Positions 25,011 to 32,870 of a stretch of DNA of 64,000 nucleotides are shown here, piece by piece (position 1 is the stretch's first letter; each line of letters begins with the position of its first letter). This DNA comes from Sodiomyces alkalinus F11 (lineage: Eukaryota > Ascomycota > Sordariomycetes > Glomerellales > Plectosphaerellaceae). The notes under the pieces were generated by a model. That model had not been told where the DNA came from. It saw only the letters and a program-made list of their open reading frames with translations, and searched no databases. The translations under genes were made by a program, and so were the position numbers. Where the stretch lies: the NCBI RefSeq assembly GCF_003711515.1, contig NW_021167079.1, positions 7,248,385 through 7,312,384 of the forward strand, read 5' to 3'.

Positions 25011-26279
25011 TGTCGGGGACTCTTGGACGGACGGGAGGGGGTTCTTCCTGCTGATGTCGAACTAGCGAGGTTTGTCGTTTGCAGGAGCTGCCGTTCGAGG
25101 CGATTAAGAAACTTCCGGTGAATTGTTAGGATTGAATTGTTACTCGTAGGTGCAATGTTCGGTCATGTTCGCAGCGGACGTCACTACCACTTGACCTGCT
25201 TACGTAAGTTTCTCTTTAAGATATTTATAGAATTCCTGATTACTTATAATTCTGCTTAATAATATCACAGGTTAGGTACAAAAAAAGGATTCAAGAAAAT
25301 AAGTTATTAAGCTGCCACAGCCTTAAACTTAACAAACAGGACGACGACGGCCATCAGCATCATCAGCATGAACACTAACCCGCATCCCCCGGCTGAGACT
25401 CCCAGCCTCCACCCTTGTCCCACCTGCTCCTCTCCGTTGCTTGTTCTCGCCGGGGCAGTGCTGATTATGCACGTCCACTCCCATCTCCATGGACGGAGAA
25501 CCACCTCGGCACCAACCCGGAGCCCTGGATGGTTGTCGCCACTGCGTCCCCAAGTCAGTCCTAAATCTCATGAATTATCTACAGTGTATAGAAATCACGA
25601 GTATACAGTGTACTTACAATGGCCTGGCGGTGGTGGTGGTGGTGGTGTTGGCGGGACCGACCTTAACAAGGGTGACGGAAAAAAGCCTAAAAGGTCGCTA
25701 TAACGCCATGTTAGCACTGTATCACGAAGTCAAAGGAGCTGGTATGGAGGATCAGGATGACTTCCAACATTGTGATGAGATTGTTTGTCTTTTTTTGGGA
25801 GGAAAAAAACAAAAAAAGCCCATCCCCGGGAATCCCGGATGTGTCTGGAGAAGAGAAGAGTCAAAAGAGAATCCGGGGGCCAGATAGATGGAGCATGCTT
25901 GTTAATATAGACGGCATGGGCTCCTCAGACCCTCGAGAGTTACTTCCTAAGGCGGCGCGCCTGGACAAGTAAGGTATGAGTGCCTTACAAGGTTGGTGGC
26001 TTATGATGGCGGAAGGCGCACCCCGAGATGTATTGCTCTGTATGGTGTACCACTACCCCTAGATATATTTCTCTGTGCTGTATAAGGTAAGTGCGCAGCT
26101 AAGTAGCTCCTGCCCTGTCTCACTGGCACCCAGGCACCCTATTACAGAAAGAGAACATGAATTAGGTATGATGAGTACAGGTACCTTATGTTGATAAAGA
26201 TTTACGTGTCGAAACAAGAATAAGGGACAACTTGTTCGAATCTACAGAAATACAACTACCCGCTAGTCAGGTGCCGTCT
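25011..26279. other. Intergenic region
   Basis: No gene is supported. An AT-rich patch (about 25195-25315) stands out from the GC-rich surroundings and may be remnant repeat DNA. A GGT microsatellite lies near 25627-25650. It contains the promoter of the zinc-finger gene and the 3' end of the next leftward gene. Confidence 0.5.
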
Positions 26280-27896
26280 TCAGTACGGCCGATTCTGGCC
26301 ATACCCTTGGTTCTGCTGGTAGTATCCCTCGTTCTGCTGGTGGCCTTCATCCGACTGGTACTGCTGAGATTGATGCTGACGGTAGTCGTCGGGTCCGTGG
26401 TCTTGTCGGTATTGCGAAGGGGGAGGAGGATCATTGTATCCCGGTTGAGCGTAGTCTCCGTGTGATGAATCCCCAGACTGCTGCCCGCCTCCACCTCCAA
26501 GTTCCGCATGAGATGTCGGGGCTCCCACACTAACGCCCTCGTTCCCAATATCATCCGGCACGGAAATCTTCACCTTGGGCAGATACTTCTGCACCTTCTG
26601 CTCCACCATATTCTGCACGAAAACCCAGCTTGCGCGCTCGAATTTGCGATGTCCACCATTCACAACGGCCAAGATGCCCTCGCGCAGTGTCTCCTGCACT
26701 TTTCGCACGAGGCCGCGGATCTTGCCGACCAGCTTGGCCTTGATGTCGTCCCCGAAACCGCGGTCCGCCCGGGACCCGGCATCGCGGTCCATCTGCGCGT
26801 CAAATGGGTTGCCGCCGAGGATCTTCTCCAGGGGCCGTTGGAACTCATCGGGCAGCAGCTCAAACAGCCGCTTCTCGATGCCGCCCAGCACTTTACGAAA
26901 TTCCAGGCGGACTTCCCTGTGAACCTTGGCGAGACCCGTGCTGAGCTTGTCGCTGATGACCTTGGAGAACCCGCCACTTTCTTCCTCCGCATCTCCGTTG
27001 CCCCCACTGTCGCCGCGATTCCGACTACCATGGCCGAAACTTCTCGTAGACTCCTCGCTGGATGGCCCCCTTGCATTCCCGAATAAGCTCCCGATGCCCT
27101 TTACCAGCCCCTTGACCTGGTCTTCGATCTCGCCCTTGACCCCGTCGCCGAGATCCCGCGTGGTCGTATTGCCGCGCAACCAGCGCTTGATGTGATCCAT
27201 GGCAATGCGGGTAAACTGTTCCGCGAGGGGCGCATGTTGTTCTCGAAGCTTCTCCCCGACTCGCTCCTTGATCTCGGGGCTGATGAGACGCGCCTTCTCC
27301 TCCGGGTTACGCGACGCGTCTTTGACGGTGTTGCTGATCACGCCGAGCAGCCCGTCCAGCTGGAGCCCCTGGCCTCCCGAAACCCCTCCTCTGCCGTCGT
27401 TGTCCAGACGGTCCTGGACCACGTTGATGGCGGCGGAAAGGAATCCCATGGCTCCGCCCCGCGAAGACGAAGAATCGGCGCGGTCCCCTCCACGGGACCG
27501 GGTCCCGTCAGAAGTTGAACCACCGCGGGTGCCCTCGGTAAGGGCGAAAATGTCACGCACGTCGTCCCCGGCTTCCTCGGTGATCTTGCTGAAGCCGCGG
27601 GTCAGCGTGGCGATCTCATCGGCAAAGGGCAGGGACTGGCCGCCGTAAGAATCCGGGATGGCGTCGCTCAGACTCCAGGGGCTGCGTGATTGCGAGCCGT
27701 CCGCGGAGGAAGCGCCCCGATCTTTGCTGAAAAGCGAGCGGAAGGCTTCGACGACCTGTGTCTCGAGACTATCGATGGTCTTTTGTTGGAAATCCTCGAG
27801 CTCGGCCGTGATGCGGGGTTGGATCTGGGGGGCGAGGGAATCGACATAGTCGTCGACTTTTTTCATCAACACTTCGGGGACGCCGCGAGAAGACAT
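26280..27896 (-). CDS. Conserved-looking protein of unknown function with amphipathic helices and a Gln-rich tail
   Basis: A single exon of 538 residues. I start it at 27896 (ACCGCCATGT) rather than at the upstream ATG at 27983, because the added 29 residues look non-coding. Helical segments occur at the N-terminus (VPEVLMKKVDDYVDSLAPQ) and in the middle (VHREVRLEFRKVLGGIEKRL and KLVGKIRGLVRKVQETLREG), separated by Gly/Ser/Arg-rich linkers. The alternation of amphipathic helices suggests association with membranes or with itself. The last 90 residues are disordered, rich in Gln, Tyr, Gly and Asp, ending in GYGQNRPY, prion-like in composition. No family is recognised. The codon pattern is like that of its neighbours. 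Confidence 0.75.
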   Translation of the reverse strand: MSSRGVPEVLMKKVDDYVDSLAPQIQPRITAELEDFQQKTIDSLETQVVEAFRSLFSKDRGASSADGSQSRSPWSLSDAIPDSYGGQSLPFADEIATLTRGFSKITEEAGDDVRDIFALTEGTRGGSTSDGTRSRGGDRADSSSSRGGAMGFLSAAINVVQDRLDNDGRGGVSGGQGLQLDGLLGVISNTVKDASRNPEEKARLISPEIKERVGEKLREQHAPLAEQFTRIAMDHIKRWLRGNTTTRDLGDGVKGEIEDQVKGLVKGIGSLFGNARGPSSEESTRSFGHGSRNRGDSGGNGDAEEESGGFSKVISDKLSTGLAKVHREVRLEFRKVLGGIEKRLFELLPDEFQRPLEKILGGNPFDAQMDRDAGSRADRGFGDDIKAKLVGKIRGLVRKVQETLREGILAVVNGGHRKFERASWVFVQNMVEQKVQKYLPKVKISVPDDIGNEGVSVGAPTSHAELGGGGGQQSGDSSHGDYAQPGYNDPPPPSQYRQDHGPDDYRQHQSQQYQSDEGHQQNEGYYQQNQGYGQNRPY

Positions 27897-28086
27897 GGCG
27901 GTGAGTTGCGTGGATTTGGATTTCGGTGGTTGGAACCGTTGACTGGGATAGCGGGTGATTTGATGCCCAAGGTGCGTTAGCAAGGGGCAAAGAGTTTGGA
28001 TGGGTAGTTAGGGGTAATCAGGTTAGGTGAGTGAGGCCAAGCGGGGAGGGGAAGCTGAGACGATCTGCAGCAGTGTGGTGGGGGGG

Positions 28087-28119
28087 NNNNNNNNNNNNNN
28101 NNNNNNNNNNNNNNNNNNN
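28087..28119. other. Assembly gap (33 Ns)
   Basis: A run of 33 Ns is preceded and followed by G runs. Homopolymer G next to the gap suggests a local assembly failure rather than a biological boundary. Its true length is unknown. Confidence 0.98.
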
Positions 28120-28950
28120 GGGGTAGCTAAGCTTAGTTTGACATAACACAGGCATCTCAGCTTCTGCACGGGCCACCCAGAGCTCCTGGGCACCTGGGAA
28201 TCATCTTACCTAACCCTCGTCACTGCTAACGGGTCTCCTGTGTCGTGTGTGTGAGGATTTCTCCATCTTTCTCTCAGCAACTCTTTTCTCCGCCGGTATA
28301 TCGTTGTCGGGGATGGGAGAATGACAAATTATATTAGATACTACCTTGAGATATGCAGCGCCAAAAGTTGGGACCTTGGAGTCTTGGACTCTCTTTCTGG
28401 AAAAGTCTGATCTGGCAATCATAGACATGACCCCCCTGAGTCCATGATGGTCCCAGAAGCTTCCCTCGTGGTGTACGGGACCCCTGGCAGCATCGCTGAA
28501 CATGAAATCAAAAGACAGGTCACCGCAATTTTCAGCTTGCCGACATCTCACCAAACCTGCGGAGTACACTGTACGGAGTACCAGGACATACGTAATTCTA
28601 ACCCTACAGGTACTTCGTCACCGTCCAGTGTCAAAATTCACCGAGAAGTTCACCGAAAGCCACTTTCTCACGTGCTGTGGTGCCGAAGTATACGTATACG
28701 GGTATACCTCGTATACGGTATCAACATGTTACTCATTATGGCTTGCCATCTATTCTTTGTAGTCTTCCAGGTTTCCGTGCAATCCTGTTGCGAAGACCAT
28801 GTCCTTTGCCACTTTGTAAAATCTGATATATATCCTGTGTTTTGTGAATATTAGCCAGGTTGAAGGAGTCGAGACATTCCATGATCCCTCTCTCAGCTGC
28901 AAAGGTCTGACGCCTTCCCATACATTATACCACAAACACCTGTGATATTC

Positions 28951-28983
28951 CACGAATCACGAATCACGAATCACGAATCACGA
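28951..28983. repeat. CACGAAT heptamer tandem repeat
   Basis: Between four and five perfect copies of a 7-base unit occur in non-coding DNA. Confidence 0.85.
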
Positions 28984-30721
28984 TATAAATTATATAATGA
29001 TTCAACAGTCCTATCAACATGTGCTTGCTTTCGTGGGCACTTCAGGTCTTTCGAGGCAGGGCCTCTTACAGGAACATTTCCAGCTCATCTGGGACAGAGA
29101 TGACTCCTCTCGACGAAGAGAATCCGGATGCGATGATGAACGGCCAAAACATCGGACCGAGGTACCCGAAAGCCGTGAACTGGACCAGCAGCCCAGGAAG
29201 TCGCGGCCAGGAGAGTTACCCACTAGCAGTGTCCCTTTCGAGCTTTAGAGCTCCAGGAGGGAAGGGTATGCGACGTATAGGGAATATTACGCGTCCAGCC
29301 CAGGTAAGTTACTCTTTATCATGTCGGACATGCCCCCGTTCCAGGTTCTCTCTTCGCTTCTCTTCTTCAAACCCATCGATTCACTTTTTTATTTGTGATC
29401 TTTAATGAAGAAAGAAGAAAAGAAAAAGAAACACATACACTTTACCCATAACCATGGCTCGCATATACTATATTCTGAAGAGAAGAATAGGGCCCTGGAG
29501 GCTTGTGCTAGCTGGTATGGAATACGGATAAGGGCAAAGAAGGTCTGTTTCAGACTACCAACCAACCATGGACGCATGGTAGGTGTGGGACATGGGCCAC
29601 GATGTAGGCCATGCAGCCAAAGCGCCAACGAGGGAAGTCAAAGTAGTGTCACGAGATGCGCATGGGGGGCCGCGAAAATCATGGGAAGGAAAATGGGAAG
29701 CGAATCGACTTGTCATATTTGGGCCTCACTGCATCATCCGTCTGAAAACTACCCAGTCCAATAAATTCCTGCTGTCCCGTCGTCTTGGAACTTGGAATGC
29801 GGGAGAGTTGACGATTTTCGACGGCATCGTGCAGACATGGGAGGGGAAAGGGGAGAGGGGAAAGGGGGGCAACAGCACCAACAACTTCACCGGATATGCA
29901 AGACAACCCCCCGGTATGTCATCTCAGCCTATCGCTCGACAAGGATTGCCATCCCATGAAGATAGTGACGTCCCGGCAGCCTGGACATGTCTCAACACCC
30001 AACGTACGAAGAACGCATGGCCTGGCCCCTCAGGGAGGAGGGGAAAACAGGTGCACACCCCCCTTTCCGCTCCGGCCCAATGCGGACGTTACATATATAA
30101 TATCCCAGTGATTGTGATGGGCACTATGGGACGCACGGCTCGACCCGTCTCCCTTCCGGAACGAAGATTCCGCTTATTAGAGGCTAGTGGCGTATATAAT
30201 CGTGGAGTATGGACGTAGGGTGAAGAACAATGTGTTACCGGACGGCCCGGACCCATCGGACATCCTATTGCTCCTCCGGACCCGGAACCCGGAGCCCGGA
30301 CTTTGGAGCGCAGGGCTGAAGAACAATATGAAGAACGCAAGTCACGTTCCGACTGTGTAATGAACAGAACAATTCAACAATGTCTCGGTTCAGTGAGAGT
30401 CCGCGCTCGTGTAGCCTCAACTGAGGCACTGTGCTTGGTGACTGTACTTGACTCGCCAGGGGGGTTGCATGCAGCATGTATGATGTATTTCAGTATCTGC
30501 AGCGAACCATCTTCCTGGCCCAGGTCAGCAATTCGATCCTGATCAGGCCTGTTCTAGACGCGATCTCCTTCTTCCCTCTTTCTCTTCTTCTCTCCTTTTT
30601 CTGGCTAGGTGGCTGCCTCCTTGGAGAATACAACACTTCTGCAGTTCGTCGGACGGTGAGAGAAACTGCAGCTCGACCAACACGCCGCCCTGAAGGACCA
30701 AGGTGCCATCAGAGCACAGCA

Positions 30722-30727
30722 TATAAA
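30722..30727 (+). promoter_or_regulatory. TATA box of the M14 carboxypeptidase gene
   Basis: TATAAA (within CATATAAAGC) lies 172 bases before the start codon at 30894, followed by a CT-rich leader. It matches a core promoter element; the transcription start is not known. Confidence 0.45.
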
Positions 30728-30893
30728 GCTCTCCTCCTCCCTGGTTCGTCTGAGACTCTGAGTTGATTTGACTAGGCAGCAAGCAGCCAGCAGCCAGCAG
30801 CCAGCCCAGCTCTCTACTCCCGCCTGACGATCCTCTCCCCGAGTCTGAGTCCTGACTGCAATCAAATTCTTTCCATCTCTTCTCTCCAAGACC

Positions 30894-32327
30894 ATGAAGC
30901 CCTCCCATCTCGCTGCCATTTTGGCCACCTTCCTCCCCGCCAGGGCCTGCCTGACTCCCCGCGAGCGTCGCGGCGAACCCCGCGTCCCCCCCATGGGTCC
31001 CAACCGCCGAGCTACCACCGAACACCCAAGCGTGCCAGTGGCCACAGGAGACCGTTTCAAAGGCGGAACCATCGTGCCCCGCGGTCTCGGAAGCGGAGGC
31101 GAACCAGAAGCCAAGGCCTTCAACTCGGCCGAAATCAACTCGGCCTTACAAGCCCTAGCCAGCGAATTCGAGCAATCCACCAACCTCTTCGAAGCACCTC
31201 ACAAAACCCACGAGAACCGCACCACCATAGGCATCACCCTGACGAGCGGCTGCGGAACCCCGGGCCAAAGCAGGCGCAAAATCAAGGGCAGAGAGTCGTC
31301 CCACAGCGCAAACCCCGACGACCCCGCCAACCCCGCCGACCCCGGAATCCGCGCATACCTCCAAGCAGGCATCCACTCCCGCGAGCGAGGCGGGCCGGAC
31401 CACATGCTCTACTTCCTCTCCGACCTCCTCTGGGCCTCCCGCGAAGGAACCGGCCTCCGCTACGGCGGCCGCGCCTACACCGCCTCCGAAGTGCAAACCG
31501 CCCTCCGCCTCGGCATCGCCGCCATCCCGAACCTCAACCCAGACGGCCTGGCCCACGACCAAGCCACCAACCTCTGCTGGCGCAAGAACCGCAACCCGGC
31601 CAGCCGCGTCCCCGACCCCATCCACCCCGAAGACGACCGCTCCGTCGGCGTGGACCTCAACCGCAACTACGACGCCGCCTGGAACTTCACCCACTATTTC
31701 TCATCCGACGCATACCCCCCCGCCTCGGCGGACCCCAACAGCGAGGCCTTCTACGGCACGGGACCCCTCTCGGAGCCCGAAACCCGCAACTCGGCCTGGG
31801 TGCTGGACCGTTTCCCTTCCGTCGCCTGGTTCGTCGACCTGCACGCCCCCGCGAACGCCATGCTGTACGGCTCCTTCTTCGACACCCTGCAGAGCGCCGA
31901 CCCGGACATGAACTGGCAGAACCCCGAGTACGACGACGTGAGGGGCGTGGTGGCGGATAATCCTACCTCGGCCGCCTACGGGGAGTATGTCCCGCAGGAG
32001 GACTGGGATGCCCTTATATTGGCGGCGGAGCGCATGGCTTGGGGGATCCGCTCTTCCGGGACCATCGACGGGGGACCTCGCGTCTACCAGGGGGCTTTGT
32101 TCGCGCCTACCTCCGGCTCGTCTACCGACTTTGCTTATAACCGGCATTTTGTCGACTCGGAGAAGCAGAAGGTTCTTGGTATCGGGTTCGAGTTTGGTGA
32201 TTTCCGCGAGGACTGGGACAGAGTCCCCTGCCCGTTTTATCCAACCGCCGAGCGCTACACGCAGGATATGAAGGAGGTCGGCGCTGGTCTTATGGAGTTT
32301 CTCCTGACGGCTGCCAGGTTGAGTTGA
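30894..32327 (+). CDS. Secreted zinc carboxypeptidase, peptidase family M14
   Basis: A secreted metallo-exopeptidase that trims C-terminal residues from proteins outside the cell. It is 477 residues with no introns. A signal peptide covers about residues 1-19. Catalytic landmarks are in order: H161-x2-E164 in GIHSRERGG (zinc ligands), DLNRNYD at 254-260 (substrate carboxylate binding), H317 in VDLHAPANAML (third zinc ligand), Y415 in STDFAY (substrate-binding tyrosine) and E433 in GFEFGD (catalytic glutamate). The region between the signal peptide and about residue 75 may act as a propeptide, but it is shorter than in digestive procarboxypeptidases. An insert rich in Asp, Pro and Asn (about 138-150) lies before the first zinc motif. 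It converges on the rvt gene. Confidence 0.9.
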   Translation: MKPSHLAAILATFLPARACLTPRERRGEPRVPPMGPNRRATTEHPSVPVATGDRFKGGTIVPRGLGSGGEPEAKAFNSAEINSALQALASEFEQSTNLFEAPHKTHENRTTIGITLTSGCGTPGQSRRKIKGRESSHSANPDDPANPADPGIRAYLQAGIHSRERGGPDHMLYFLSDLLWASREGTGLRYGGRAYTASEVQTALRLGIAAIPNLNPDGLAHDQATNLCWRKNRNPASRVPDPIHPEDDRSVGVDLNRNYDAAWNFTHYFSSDAYPPASADPNSEAFYGTGPLSEPETRNSAWVLDRFPSVAWFVDLHAPANAMLYGSFFDTLQSADPDMNWQNPEYDDVRGVVADNPTSAAYGEYVPQEDWDALILAAERMAWGIRSSGTIDGGPRVYQGALFAPTSGSSTDFAYNRHFVDSEKQKVLGIGFEFGDFREDWDRVPCPFYPTAERYTQDMKEVGAGLMEFLLTAARLS

Positions 32328-32870
32328 TCGGCAGGATCAAGGCATAATACATAATATCCGGGTATAGAAGCATAGAGACGCAGGGCTGGGGAGTTGGGGA
32401 AGAGGCCAAGGTAGATGACGGCGGGTGAGAGAAGGCATATCATGTTCATGGGCGAATCTTCCTTTCATCACGCTCCTTACCCCTATCCTCTGAGGATTAG
32501 GGTCGTTTTCAGGGGCAGAATCAAGTATGAACAGAAAAACATTATACGAATTGCATCATGATATATATGCCCGAGGTGTCCATCCCTCATTATTAGTTCA
32601 GTCTCATCAATACTCATTGTCACGTCAAGTTTCCATCCGTAGACCTTACAAAGCGTATCTTCATCCAGCTGCGATGCTACCTGCTCGCATCGGCCTTCGA
32701 GACACAAGCGTTCCACGTGTCGGATTCGAATCGGACCCTGGCACTCTTCGAAAAGGAGGAATCTTCCGAAGAGAAAAACCTTCGGCTGAGGCAAGTGGCC
32801 TTGGTGAGGCTGCTGCAGGAAGTCAACCTCCCCCCCCCCCCCCCTTTTTTTTTTACTTCCAGTCATCCGC
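32328..32870. other. Convergent 3' spacer
   Basis: It separates the 3' ends of the carboxypeptidase and rvt genes. A C15T10 tract lies near the right edge. No gene was seen. Confidence 0.5.
32830..32854. repeat. C15T10 homopolymer junction
   Basis: Fifteen C then ten T, beginning 16 bases beyond the rvt stop codon. In the rvt transcript it would read as ten A followed by fifteen G. Confidence 0.9.

Larger units (their letters stand above)
27897..30893. other. Large gene-free region with an assembly gap
   Basis: About 3 kb between the unknown protein (leftward) and the carboxypeptidase (rightward). It holds an N run, a CACGAAT tandem repeat and a cluster of GTATAC palindromes near 28686-28717. 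The longest open frame unopposed by a gene (29583-30218, 211 codons) shows no recognisable domain, so I leave it out. Confidence 0.5.

Noticed and set aside
28087..28119. The N run as a biological boundary
   Set aside because: It is next to G homopolymers and is best read as an assembly gap.
29583..30218. A 211-codon frame in a gene-free region
   Set aside because: Random-looking composition, no domain, no good start context and no splice partner. Kept out for lack of support, though RNA could change this.
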